Part shown: positions 6,742 through 39,162 of the stretch, one piece after another
How the letters are laid out: every line of letters begins with the position of its first letter
Numbering within the stretch: the first letter of the stretch is position 1
Source: Megalonaias nervosa
Taxonomy: Eukaryota; Mollusca; Bivalvia; Unionida; Unionidae
NCBI GenBank assembly: GCA_016617855.1
Contig: JAECUM010001876.1
Coordinates: 62,001 to 126,000, forward strand
Direction of reading: 5' to 3'
Length of the DNA stretch: 64,000 nt
Notes under the pieces: generated by a model
Told to the model about the DNA's origin: nothing
What the model saw: only the letters and a program-made list of their open reading frames with translations
The model's database searches: none
Position numbers and translations under genes: made by a program

Positions 6742-8957
6742 TGTTTTTAACATTATGGTCTATGTGTGGCTATATCTCCCCCTATTACTACTATCGATCC
6801 GTAATGCAAGTACGACACAGAATTGCTTCCAGGATATGGTTTGAAACTGATTCAAATACACGCTATGCGAATTTCCGTCTACTATAATACGCAGAGGTAT
6901 TTTGAAATCACTATCTGGACTAACATCTGAAGATTCTATCGTTTCGTGTTACCGTTGGGGTTCCCATAATTGACTTATTGGTGTAAGCAATTGGACTTTC
7001 AGTGTCGTTGTAAAAATGTCTTAAATAATGTCCATTGCTTTTAATCTACAAAGTCTCCTAAGTCGGTCATTTAAAACGAAATAACATCAAGATATTAATT
7101 TCGTATCGATGATGAAGGTTACTGCATAAAGCCAATTGGTCATGTCAAGTACATAATACACACCATTAAAATATTCATAGAACTAGATGAAGATATATAA
7201 ATCTAGAAATTTTGTGAACTGCATGTATATCTATACATCGTTTGCAGATCTGCATATACGTTATTCAGTTGGAAGTGGACTTTCAGTATAACATTTTGTT
7301 TCACTGTACGTGTCAGATAAAATAAACAGATAATAAACATTTGCACTCAGTTATAAAGTGATTTTATCTTTAAAAAATTACACAGAGGACACGTTCTTTC
7401 TTTAGCTGGAGAAGGACGTGTTCTATTCCATCAAGCAGTTGCCATATGACAAAATATTTGATGAATTTCTTAATTTTGGAACAGCTTTCCTAAATTGCTG
7501 CAACTTAAACAAATTAGTACACGCACGCGCTATCACAGAATGGACGAACGAATGGTCGAAATGCTACTTATGGAGAACAGAGACAACATGAACCAAAATT
7601 AAGATGATTTAATTAGATGATTATGATGAATAAGAAAATAGTGCACAATAGTAAAAGAAAACCTATAACTGCAGTTAAACCGTTCTTAAATATTGTCTTT
7701 TTTCCAAGTTCTTGAGAGCACTTTATGTTCACTAATACGTCCGCACTGAATTATTATTCACTTAGTATTTACGCCCTCCAATGGCTTCTTCACTGCGTAA
7801 GTACGCTTCTCCACTGTAGGGTGAATTATAGGGTAAATCTTGTCACTTCCCTGGCTAGTTTGAATTATATGGTAAATCTTGTGACTTCCCTGGCTAGTAC
7901 AACTCTCTTTAGCAGTCTCTCAAGCCGGCTTTAACTAAGCGGTTCATGTGACCCTGGCTCCCGTGTCCCTAAGTTCATACGACGTCCTTGGAATGCCCGC
8001 CCTTGTGGCAGGATTACCTGGCTAGCACATTCTCCAGTTAGCAGTCTCAACCCAGCCTTATCTCTCCAGGGTTAGAAGCGGCAACAAAACGAAAGTTGTT
8101 TGAGTCATATAGTACAAGGTTAATGTGTACATTACACTGAGTGTTACGCACAGTGCCTTCGTGTTTTTTTTTTATTCAAGTGCCCCCTTTATGTCCCGTC
8201 TACAATTACTTTATCTCTCTACACTAAATGAAAGCAAACCTAACATTTTATGAATGCAAGAGAATTAAAATATGAAATATTTACGTTGCAGCCGATCTAT
8301 AGAAGTAGATTACAACATAATAGGATAGTATATTCAATGTAATAGTGTTGCATACTTGAATATGAATTACAATCAATATATTTGATAAACATAATATTCT
8401 GTAGGGTATAAACAATGACTTATGCATAATAACTAAGCAAGTAGTGAAAAACAATCTACTAAAATGAGATTTGATGAATAAAATAGAATCCTCAAAGCAA
8501 AACTCCTTTTCCATATAAAAAGAAATAATAAAGAAAAAAGCTTTACCTTTCAAAATTATAATTCCTAGCTGTACGCAGTGACAGCACTTTTCCCGATATT
8601 ATTCAAAATAATTAAAGAAATAAAGATTTTTCATACATTACCCTGTCCGCTCTAAATGTCCAGGTTTTAGCTCCTGTCCATAGTAACTGTACGTGTGACT
8701 GTCCAAGTTTTACTTTGCATATGGACGCTTGATACGGACACTGTCACAGGTATCAAGAAGTGCACGAACTTCTCACCCGGTTAGAACTATAATGCCACTA
8801 TCACGGTTGTATTGCTTACCTGAGTTTGTATATTACAGTCAACTTTTGGATAATGCATTTTTAGCACAGTCGACTTCAGATAATATATTTTTAGGTCTTT
8901 ATTGTATTGAAAAATTTAAACTTATTAAATGCATAAATAAAACAGTGGAGTAATTTT

Positions 8958-9091
<134 letters not shown>

Positions 9092-10057
9092 TACAGATTC
9101 ATTCATCCTAGAGTACCATTTTCGTATTACAGTTACCTTTCCAGTGAAGTTGGTGAGGGTTTTGTTTTTATGGTGGAGACAGTTTACGTTGCCAGCCTGG
9201 AGTGATACTGAAGTGGAGATATGCGCATGCCTGGAGACTGTTTATTTTGTTGGTCCATACGTGCTTAAGGCGAACAATATACCATAATATATATTCAAGC
9301 AATTGTTGTAATTTCACTCCATATCCGTCTTTAGCCATGTCTTGGGGCATCGACATCTCAGACGTCTCTGAACGTCAGATTTAGGTCGGCGAATAATAAA
9401 GCTCCGTTATCTTGAGGCAGTAATGACTAGAGGGAATTTCGCAAAGTGTTTTCTCACTGTTCCGTTAAAGCAACCCCAAAATTACATTATATATGTCACA
9501 ATATTACTTCTTTATTTATATTCTCTGCGTCCTCAAACATACTAGCATATGCTTTTCAAATTTAGTAATAAAAATCTGTTGAAATCTGTGATTGTTCTTA
9601 ACCTTATTTCCTTGCCTTGTCTGTGTTGTACATGTAGCCTCCTGCCTTATCATTACCGCTTAATGGTTCTCACTGCTAATGCTTCGACAAACATGTCATT
9701 TGGCTTTACAGGCGGCCCAGAGAGATTTATTTCAACTGAGTGGCCCTTTTCATAGAGAACTATGTGAGCGAGATATTTTTGTAAGTGTTAGTTTTCGTCA
9801 TTTATCTTTGATTATTTCAAGTAAATAGTTTATCCACTTGTTGAACCTTTTGGAAATTTAGCCTGTTTCTATTATTTCAATCAAAGTTTAACACTGCCCT
9901 CATTTACTGACTAATTAAAGACATACTGAAATAAGAGAATGAGATGATTTTGGTTGCAGGAAATTAGTTAGCTTCATGCAACTGTCTTAAACCATATTTG
10001 CTAAAACTCAATACGGCCATTTTCAGTTTACATATTTTTCTTGTTTGCAACGAAAAG

Positions 10058-10240
10058 TTGGCATTAACAGGTTAGTGTTAGGACTGGTCGTCCTGTTGTC
10101 AGGATAATGTGACTGGGTGGCACATGATGCTACATGTCTGCGGCATGATGCCCCAGTGCTAGACCTCACTATAAACTGCCACACTGCAGACATCATAGCG
10201 ATATGACTGAAAATCATTAAAGCTACCTTTAAAATTCAAA

Positions 10241-10273
<33 letters not shown>
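10058..10273 (+). mobile_element. SINE family A, 5'-truncated copy with (CA)n tail
   Basis: It starts at a GGTTAGTGTTAGGACTGG segment and contains GCGGCATGATGCCCCAGTG and CACTATAAACTGCCACACTG, ending in TCAAATCACACAC repeats (10241-10273). The same body occurs at 16.5, 32.3, 41.4 and 57.1 kb. The tRNA-like head is missing. The central part resembles conserved central domains of mollusc SINEs (Nin-type), a tentative comparison. Confidence 0.75.
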
Positions 10274-10275
<2 letters not shown>

Positions 10276-11125
10276 TTTGCTGTTGACAATGTTCAATATA
10301 CACATTTATCGCGGAACATTTGGTACAAGGGGAATATCAATAGTAGCGGCTAAAACGATATCGGTATACATAAGAACTGAATCAGTTTATGCTCTGCCCA
10401 TGTGCAAGCCAGCCTTGAATTGAAGGTTATATGAAAGATAAAATCTCACACGTGTTCCACATGTCAGTCACTTCTGTATCATGGAAAATGTAGACCTTCC
10501 TACTTTCATTGCCCATCATCTGCCATATCAAGATGTTATTTCAAGTTCACAAGGTTTGGACACAGGATTTAATGTAATAAAAATGTAGTTTCATAATTAG
10601 TTAGCAGAACAACAACAACTATGCAGTTTTCATAATTATTTAATAACAAAATTCAGTTGTTAACGAAACGAAATAATACATCAAAACTGCTGTAACTGTT
10701 TGTATTCCAAAATTATAGTGGTGAGCAATTGCTTTCATTTAATTGGTCTGAAAAACCTCCCCAAATAAATTAAATGAGTAAGCAATTTGTCATCAGCAAA
10801 TAAGTCGACTGTATTACGCAGATGTATCTAGGATATGTCAAGACTTGTATGTAAAAAAAACCTACCAATTCAGTGTTAAACATATTTTATTGTTATTTGG
10901 TTAGGCACATTGGGATTGGATACATGTTAACTAATTGATTTAGATCCTTTTCCAAAATATATATGCTTCAGAGATGACAATAAGCTATAAAAAAAAACCC
11001 ATCAATATTTGTTCAACATTTGTGGCAATCATTAAAGTTACATTGATCATAGGCATACAACATTGTAAAGCAAACCAAAATAAATATATACATATATAAT
11101 ATTCAATAAATCAACAATTAAACAG

Positions 11126-11130
<5 letters not shown>

Positions 11131-11194
<64 letters not shown>
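11131..11194. repeat. (GA)n microsatellite
   Basis: Pure GA dinucleotides. A shorter GA run of about 33 bp lies at 12119-12152. Confidence 0.95.
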
Positions 11195-11197
<3 letters not shown>

Positions 11198-12115
11198 CAT
11201 TTCATAGGTTACAGCCACTATTATCCATGACATCATTTTGAAGATGAAGAATGTCTCCGCATTAAGTAATAAAATCGTATGCTGTCGTGACAATATTTAT
11301 CAATAAATATCACTTATGCCATGTAAAAGTACAAGGCACTTTTTGGTGAACATATCTGGTCACAAGAAATCAGAAATCATCTGAGCTCGGGTTCGAGCCT
11401 GAGATTTTTTTATGCGACAATAACAAGGACATAACTTTTGTGACTTCACTTTTGATGACTGATAGTGAAAACTATCACATACCCAAGCGCAGAGATTATA
11501 AAGGTCGTGTCCATATTAGGGAAGAAATTACCGAATGCAGCAAATTTTCTTTAATTTTGTATAAAAGTACCAAAGTTATATTATGTACATATGAAAGAAC
11601 TGACACGGGAAAAACGCATTTATTTAAAGGTAAGAGCTAAGGCTATTACGCAAAACTCAAATCCCATTATTCACAGTTTCACTCTAGTCAATAGTTCTTA
11701 AAAAGTATTTACAAAAATATGTTTAGATTATATAAATAAAAAAGAAATGCCTGAACTGAACATTTCAAACCAGTATAAGTATAATTGCTTCTGAGACGTT
11801 TTATTACAAAGGTTTCGAGACAATCTCACTTTTTACAATTGTTAGCAATCGAGAGCAGGATTGATTATGTGTCCACGGAAATGACTTAGATTAGACATGT
11901 ACTGACACTGAACCCTATGTATCTGGTGATTTGGTAGCAGCAATTTCAACCTGTTGGTATACGTATGAATGGAATCACATTTGATAAATATAATGTATTG
12001 GTGAACCAATGATGAATCTTAGAGATTTCTTACTTTTGTAATGGGGAAAAATGGATCTCCTTTCTTAGAGTGTTACCTATCAGCCATGTACAGATGCGGT
12101 TCTTAAGCTTTTGCG

Positions 12116-12118
<3 letters not shown>

Positions 12119-12152
<34 letters not shown>
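12119..12152. repeat. (GA)n microsatellite
   Basis: Pure GA dinucleotides in otherwise unremarkable AT-rich DNA. Confidence 0.9.
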
Positions 12153-12156
<4 letters not shown>

Positions 12157-13161
12157 TATTATGTGTTAATCACATATTGAATCTTGATCTTTGTCATTAG
12201 AATATCACATGGATATGAAGCTGCCCTTTTTTAAGAATTAATATTAAATGGTTGTCATACATGATGTAATGGATGTAATGAAGACCTTAACCCCAATGTC
12301 GAACCGACTATCCAATGCGTAGTTTCTTATCTCTATAACATTTAAAGGTTTGACCCAACCCACTGATCTTCTTGATAGCCATATATATAAGACAGTGTCA
12401 ATATTACGGTGCCTGATGATCTCCCTCAGCTAATTTGCACAAGACAGGTAGGTACTTTGCAAAATGAATGTTACATTTTAAACAATAGCGAATCTCTTTT
12501 CATACTAATTCTCCAATTTAATCTTGGTAAAATGACATTTTAAAATGGAATGAATGCAGCTTGTCATTAATAATTTGAGGATAGATGAAGATTGCATGAT
12601 TTTAATTTATCCATGGTATTGTGCCCTCTATATTTCAGTTTTAGAACGTTCAAATACAGTCCAACTTGAAGGCAAATTTATTCTCATAATTAGGCATTTG
12701 GTATTTTATTTTAGAGATTGAATTCGCTAAAATTGATTCAAATGCGTAACAATTTTAACGAACGTAGCATTTTCTTGTTTCTTTCTTTTTTCTCTCAGTT
12801 TTGTTCTTATTTGGGTGTTCTTGCCTGTTTCATCCATCCGCTAGTTTGTTTCTTTGTTTATTATTTTTCTTTCTTTCTTTCTATACGAAATTTATTTTCA
12901 AATTTTCATACCAGCTCCATTTTGTTGCAGCTTTTTCTTGGCATTCACAAACTCTGTAAGAAATGTTTCTGTTAACATATAAGATGTATAACGCGATAAC
13001 AGAATTTAAGAATATCACAATATGTGAATCATGTTTAACAAGTGGTGGGAGTGGAGCTTGGAGAGCCAAAATGCCGTGGCCAATTGCTTTTTATTCTGAA
13101 ACAAAAAGAAAAAGAAAAACTTCTTTCAACATTATTTATGGTGACCTGGGAACATTAGCTG

Positions 13162-13632
13162 TAAGGCTGTATAGAAGTATATAATTAATTGTAAGGCGTT
13201 ATATATGTATATAATTAGTTGTAAGGCGTTATAGATGTATATAATTAGTTGCAAGGCGTTATAGATGTATACAGTTAGTTGCAAGGCGTTATAGATGTAT
13301 ATAATTAGTTGTAAGGCGTTATAGATGTATATAATTAGTGGCAAGGCGTTATAGATGTATATAAATTAGTTGCAAGGCGTTATAGATGTATATAATTAGT
13401 TGTAAGACGTTAAAGATGTATTTAATTTGTTGTAAGGCATTACAGATTTATATAATTAGTTACAAGGCGTTATAGATGTATACAGTTAGTTGCAAGGCGT
13501 TATAGATGTATATAATTAGTTGTAAGGCGTTATAGATGTATATAATTAGTTGTTAAACGTTATAGATGTATATAATTAGTTACAAGGAGTTATAGATTTA
13601 TATAATTAGTTGCAAGGCGTTATAGATGTATA
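13162..13632. repeat. 30-bp tandem array, about 16 copies
   Basis: Units carry AGGCGTTATAGATGTATATA joined by AATTAGTTG(T/C)A. Copies are 85-100% alike and differ mainly by point changes. The unit length is a multiple of three, so the minus strand shows a false repetitive ORF here. Confidence 0.9.
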
Positions 13633-16537
13633 TGAATATTGTATAATATCTGAAGTCATTAAGTTGGAGGAGCAGTGTTTTCTTCAGATTCCTCGCTAAA
13701 GTGTGAAGTTGTTGTCCCTCGTACACAGTTTGACCTATAGGGTCTTTTTCAGTTCAGGTATTATGCAATTCGAAGGAAGTCAGTGCTGAGTATGGAATAT
13801 TTCTGCATTAAGGGCACCTTTTGATCACTTGATGACTATTTAATTTTTGGATATGTGAGCTGACAATTTTTAAAAAAAATTTTCAACCCTCAAAAAGCTT
13901 GAAAATAAAATTTCGTGCTCCGATTTTATAACCAAAAATATTACATCCATTATATTAGTTGAAAAAATAAAATTTTATTTTGCGGCTGAAGAAAAATAAA
14001 TATCTCGCTTGATAGAAAACTACAGCCACCCCACCTCCCAAGAAAAAATTAAAGGTCGGTCTCTTAGAGCATATATGCTATTTAGTAATGGGATTCCTTG
14101 AATACAAAGATGGCATTTATCCATCTGCCAATCAGATCAACTGAAACTTGTAACAAGATATCATTGTAGTTGGAGGACTCACGGTACTAATTCAGTTCCC
14201 ATAGTAAACCTATACAAACGCCGTAATATGAAAAATTCATAAAGTCTAATTTTCTTTATGCTAATGATCAAAACCTAGATTAATTAGCATAGACACATCC
14301 TTGATGCCAGTTTCTTTGTAGAGAAAAAATTATGAGCTTCGGCAATTTCTGGATCTACATGCGTCTGAAACACGTGCTTTCAATTCCGCATCAAAGTTTC
14401 AGGTGCTAGTTTCAGTAATGAGTTTTCCAAACTCAGCTCTGCAAAAGGGCTGTAATTCCATCAATAAACCAATGTCTTTGTTGTTTTTAGTTACGACTAT
14501 GATAAGCTCTACCTAGATTCATTTTACAAAAATCTAACTTTCATTATCAACCAATCCCGTCCAGCCAAATCAATATATACTCTATTTTATCTTCACCCAT
14601 TTCTAGACTGGTTCCCATTTTTCCAAAACGTTAGTACCGCGAGTCCTGGAGCTGTAACGAGAGTAACGTGGGAAATCCTTATTCTTCATTTTTTTAAAAT
14701 ATGTCATTTCTAGATTTGCTAAAAGAAAACTGACATGGATCACTTAACCAGAATGGGAGTAGGGTGAGGCTGGGAGTTTCTTTCCGCCAGTATATTTGTT
14801 CATTTATCACCATAACACAACTCGGTTTCTACTGAAATGATGGGTATAATAAAGTATAGTTTCTACAAATCAGAGCAAGAGAGTTTTCTTTGGAACATTT
14901 TGGGGACCAGAATTGTCTTGGCACACATATTCCAGCCCCTTCCACTATTATCTTGCTAGACATACTGGGTAGACCTCTGATCACACCATCCAGCACTGGA
15001 GTCCATTGAATAATATATGTAAACATCACACCCACACGCTAGTTTATAAGGTCTTTAATCGTTTGAAACCAACTTATTTAAGTAACTTTCTTTTTCGTTC
15101 TTCAGCGTTTGTTAAATATAATTTTGTGCTACATTGTTTCTAAAAATAATTTTGTGCTACCTAGGCCAAATAATGCAACGTGCAAATATTCTTTCCTAAA
15201 CTTTGGAGCATCAACTTGGAATGTTATCCCAGATATAAAAAAAATATCTAGATCTTGAAGGTGTGCCGCATACTACACTGAAATCCTATATTCTGGTTCA
15301 TATTTATGCTTCGGGAGTTTAATCCTTCTACCACACTTTCCATTTTGCTTTGTAGCCTTAAGTAGTTCGAGATTGAAGAATTGAACTGCGTATATTATTG
15401 CATCCTCTTTTTAAAAGGTGTGTCGCGTGGCACATTTGGATTCCTATTTTCAAGGCAAAGGTCATGATCCAGTATTCTGAGTTTTTCATGACACTTTCAC
15501 TTTTGTTCTAGATCCATTTAGGTTTCCGGGATTAAAAGTTACATATTTATAAAATATCACTAGTAGACGTGTTGTGCGCCACATTGATATGCCTATATTT
15601 AAAGTCAACATCACGACTCTGAACTTCATTTTTCGTCACTCTTTCGTTTTAACGCTCTTTAACTATACAGTCGTTTGAGATTGAATATTAGATGATACGC
15701 GCGAGTGGAGCACCAGAGATATCGTAGGGTGACGTGACGAAAATAGTATTGGTTGAGAAGTCGAAGTCGCGTTATCACCTGAGATTTCTCTGTTAATACC
15801 CTTTAAGTCCCCGTCCCTACGAAGTATCTGCAATATCACAAGAAAGACCATAGTTTAATTTATTTTTACTGTGTCACCTCTGCGTTCTTTCCGATTTTTG
15901 TATGATCAGCTTTCGTTTCTCCACTTGTCAAACGTATCCGCTAGTATCCCTATTGCTACTTCTTTCTGAGGGAAATTATTGCTTCGTCGAAAATGATTAT
16001 CTGACGGCAGCTGATAAATATAAATTTCTCATGTAATTACAACAGTCGGTTTACCAAGCTCATCTACACATTTAGTACATGTACCATGGCCAGATCAGAT
16101 ATTTTCACAGAAGAAGACGCTCTCATTTTGTCTGACATTTGGACCATTTGAAAGGAAAATCAGAAAACGACGACAATCATATATTGTATAAAATAGCATG
16201 CTACTAGATATTTCTAACTTTCTAAACACACCAAAGATCGAAAGAAAAATCTCAACTCAATATAATATGACCTGCTGGATAAATTTGTGACACGAAAATG
16301 AAAACTGTCTTTCAAATGTAAAACTTGAAGACTCTACTATAAATCTATTTGACAAACACAGATAATTGTTTTCTGAAACGTTTTTTTTTTTTTTCAAATT
16401 GCGTGTTTGCATTTAAATGAACTAGTAGAACAGAATGTCCATCCGTAATTTCCTGCTCATGTTTTTTGGATTGATTCAACTTTGTTACTTGATTTTATTT
16501 CATTTCCTTTGTTTTAATGCCATTTTGCTAAGTGATC

Positions 16538-16652
16538 ATGCTACATGTCTGCGGCATGATGCCCCAGTGCTAAACATCACTATAAACTGTCACACTGCAG
16601 ACATCGTAGCGATATGACTGAAAAATTGTTAAAACTACGTTAAAAATCTAAA

Positions 16653-16686
<34 letters not shown>
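16538..16686 (+). mobile_element. SINE family A, short 5'-truncated copy with (CA)n tail
   Basis: It begins within the central domain (CATGCTACATGTCTGCGGC) and runs through ATATGACTGAAAAATTGTTA to a CA tail at 16653-16686. It is about 90% like the 10.06-kb copy and in the same orientation. Confidence 0.75.
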
Positions 16687-16687
<1 letters not shown>

Positions 16688-17195
16688 AGACAGTATGTTG
16701 GATCAGATCCTCAAGGTCAAGGTCACGATCCAAAATCTGAAGGTTATTTGCTTTCTGCTTTATATCTTAAACTCTGAGGTACAGGTATGAAACAGTGTAT
16801 ACGTGTGCCTTCAGTTGATGGATCTCATGTATCACAGCCAAGGTATTATCGTAAAGGTCATGGTCACCGATACTATTTGTACCCAGTTTCATCATGCTTA
16901 CTCTAATAATCTTCGAGATAGGGCCATGAAACGTAGCTATTTAATGTCTGCGCAATAACTCTAATGCTCTCTCTTATAGGTCACAGTAAGATTTCATTGT
17001 CAGATTTTGTGACCTCACCATGGGAGTTCATGGACAAACGTGCAGTAAATGTGCTTGACTTTTCAATGATAATATTTCACCAGAAGGCTTAAAGGAAGAT
17101 TAGAGATTCGTATATTAACTAATTGAGCCCGTCCTATTGTTATTGTTATTATTATTATTATCTGTTTGTTTTGTTTTTCTCTAAAGGTCAACATC

Positions 17196-36475
<19,280 letters not shown>

Positions 36476-36504
36476 TTGTGATAATAATGTTCATAAGAAA
36501 ATCA

Positions 36505-36510
36505 AATAAA
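36505..36510 (+). terminator. AATAAA poly(A) signal of the glucanase gene
   Basis: It lies 29 bp after the stop codon at 36473-36475. The signal is canonical and is the first in the 3' flank. Confidence 0.7.
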
Positions 36511-37307
36511 GAATGAAAACTTCATTTAAGGCTATATTTTTATTTTACTCTAAATGTATGACATTTGAAAATTATATACATATTTTGTGAGTTTAAATGC
36601 CATTACAAGTAATGTATTGATCCTTAGCTCTCAGGGCTAAGCAAATCATAAAGCCCTAAATACAAAACATGTGAAAATCCTAGTAATGTAAAATTTTAAC
36701 TTTCATTGGAAAATATTTTATGTCATGTTCATATTACCACTTTGTATGCAGGGATAACAAATGTTTGGTAAAACTGAATGATCTATCAACAGTTTATGCT
36801 AATTGATCAATGATATATTTGTAATATATCACTTTGTAGAACAAGACATATTGCCAAAAGTTGGTCTTTTTACAAATAACGCAGTTCTGAAAAGCAGGAA
36901 TGGTGCAGAAAATAAATTTCAACCAAAACTGATCTGAGAGTAGAATTAATTATTTTCAATAAATGTAACCAATGATCAACTAAACTGATTAATCAGGTCA
37001 GCACAAAACTAGCCACCATATGCATACTGGAATTTGTAAAGACATTAAATGAAAATGATGGTTAACTGGTTAATCTAATTTTTTATACAAGTACCTAAGT
37101 ACGTAAGATGTTAAACATAGTTAAAAATACTGACAAAGAACATCAATCATTTTAAAATGGTATAAACTTTACAGATATGTGTATTTGTATACCTCTAAAA
37201 ATGATATCAACTTAACAGACATGTGTGGTTTCTTTTTGCTCTAAAAGAAAAATGCTGACAAACAGTTTCCCCTATTTCATGGTTAATCATTCTAGCTAAC
37301 TGAGATG
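36511..37307. other. 3' flank of the glucanase gene
   Basis: AT-rich DNA with no ORF or recognisable repeat up to the target duplication of the TIR element. Confidence 0.5.
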
Positions 37308-38604
37308 CATAGCTGTCAACTTTTCAAAAGCGAAGTAGGGAAACTGAATAAAAAATGGGGAGATTGGGACCTAAAATCGGGAGGTTTTATGCAGTATTTT
37401 TAAGTGCTTTTTCAATAAATATAGACTGACCTTCCAGGTCCAATATGCGTGAAATAATCAAAGGAGGCACCAGGGGTGCCCACAGAAACTTTTCTGGAAG
37501 ACTGGGGGGGGGGGAAGCAAACATGTAGTGGTCAGCCATTAAATTTTAAGGATGTTGGACTAATCATGTTTAAAGGTGAAATGGGGGGTGGGACCATGGA
37601 ACATGCCATTCTCCCTGTGATGCACCTTATTTTCCCCCAGGATGTGCCCCCTTTTCGAATTGTGGTCAGCTGTGGCTAAACTGCACAATAGCTAATGGTT
37701 AGTACACCAGCAATAAAGCCAGTGTGACTAATTAACAGTTAATTCTTATCATCGCATTTATGTTGTGAAAAGGACTGTCCCTCCCACATACTTCAAAGAA
37801 ATCATGTTCTACAGTGTGTGTGTAAGCACAAGCATTTGATTAGCAAATAAAAAATGCCCTATTTCGATGTAACTTGCGATGCCTGTGACTTCATTTTAAC
37901 AGTTCAAATCTGCGATCACATGTTACCTTACATGTGGCAACTCTTATTCCCACATTTTATATCCCACCTTATTTCCTTAGGGTCAACTTGCAAGGCATGC
38001 AACACTTTTTACTAAATAAAATATTTCTCCTGAATTAGTTCTTTTGGGGAACATACAGTGCAAGATATCATGTTTTCATTCTTTCTTTTAATTTAATCAT
38101 GGTAATTAAAGTTTATGTATATACAGTACAGGAATGCCAGGTGTTTATTGGTGTAAGTTTCTTTGGTGCTTGTAGAGAAAAATACACAGCACTGACATTA
38201 ATCATTCATCGGATTGAAAATAACTGGTGACAATTTTATTGTTGTGGTTTATTTTTTTTACTAAAATATTGTTGCAGGGGTTAAAACAATATTCTGAAAT
38301 GTATGTGAATAATGTTTAAACTTAACATTCTATTTACTGAAGAAAAAAACTTTGTAGTGTGATTAATTATTTCATCACAACAATATTCGCAGGTGATAGA
38401 ACAGAACATGGCTTCTGTAGATTGCATATGATATATCTATTTATGTAGGATTGTTTTTTTGGAGAAATGAAAATCGACAGACATAATGTAATAATCATGA
38501 GTTCTCAGGAAAAAATCGAGATACTGTGAGATCAGGAGGTAGGCATGGAATGACCCCCAAAAAATCGGGAGTTTTTTCTCCCAACGTGAGAGTTGACAGG
38601 TATG
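37308..38604. mobile_element. TIR DNA transposon, non-autonomous, between two convergent genes
   Basis: The left end CATAGCTGTCAACTTTTC is the inverted complement, with two mismatches, of the right end GAGAGTTGACAGGTATG. Both ends are flanked directly by GAGATG (37302-37307 and 38605-38610), a perfect 6-bp target duplication. The sub-terminal parts are also related (GGGGAGATTGGGACC and AAATCGGGAG). No transposase frame of useful length is seen. Superfamily not assigned. Confidence 0.75.
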
Positions 38605-38640
38605 GAGATGAAAATATATTCTGACTACAGCAATCTTAAC

Positions 38641-38765
38641 ATATGTCCCCAGTCACATCTGCCAGTGCAAAAAGGTGTAAATGTCTCATGGCATCAATAT
38701 AATGTCTCCAGTCACATCTGCCTGTGTAATAAAGGTGTAACTGTCTCATGGCATCATTATGATAA
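38641..38765. repeat. Two-copy tandem repeat in the INO80B 3' flank
   Basis: Two ~60-bp copies share CCAGTCACATCTGCC and AAAGGTGTAA(A/C)TGTCTCATGG. It lies just downstream of the INO80B stop on the minus strand, probably within the 3' UTR. Confidence 0.7.
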
Positions 38766-38898
38766 TGTCTTTTTCCAAGGTAAAACTCACCAAACACAAT
38801 TTTTCCTGCCATCTCATATTTTGTTCCCCTATTCTGATCATTAATAGACTTTAATTTGTGACATCTGCATAAGTATGTCAATGAGCACACTTTCCAGA

Positions 38899-39162
38899 TC
38901 AGGTGATCGTCCTGCTAATCATGTTTGTAGCTAAATTTTTCTTATAACACTCCAAGCTACACAGTGGTACACCAGTTTTTGAACAGGAATATTTCTTCTT
39001 GTTCTTACAACCAGGAACCCCACATTTCACAGGGGAAGAGTGTGGTCCTTTCGGGACATGAGCTGTGAAGGGAAATGGAAACCCCTGGGGACAAGATATA
39101 GAAATCCCTGAAAAACTGTTAATGTAGTGGTACTTTGGAACATCAGACTTTTTGGACCGTCC
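38899..39162 (-). CDS. INO80B: INO80B last exon: zinc finger HIT and C-terminus
   Basis: Acceptor AATTTTACAG, then 87 residues starting GRSKKSDVPKYHYINS. A Pro/Gly-rich segment leads to the HIT-type finger, with Cys pairs in CGVPGC, YSC, PLC and LEC, ending ATNMISRTIT. The frame is open further upstream into the intron, but that part is not coding. Confidence 0.92.
   Translation of the reverse strand, partial: GRSKKSDVPKYHYINSFSGISISCPQGFPFPFTAHVPKGPHSSPVKCGVPGCKNKKKYSCSKTGVPLCSLECYKKNLATNMISRTIT

Noticed and set aside
13162..13632. CRISPR-like array
   Set aside because: Units are contiguous 30-bp tandem copies without unique spacers, in a eukaryotic intergenic region.
14829..15035. 68-codon minus-strand ORF
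   Set aside because: No similarity or exon-like borders; consistent with chance.
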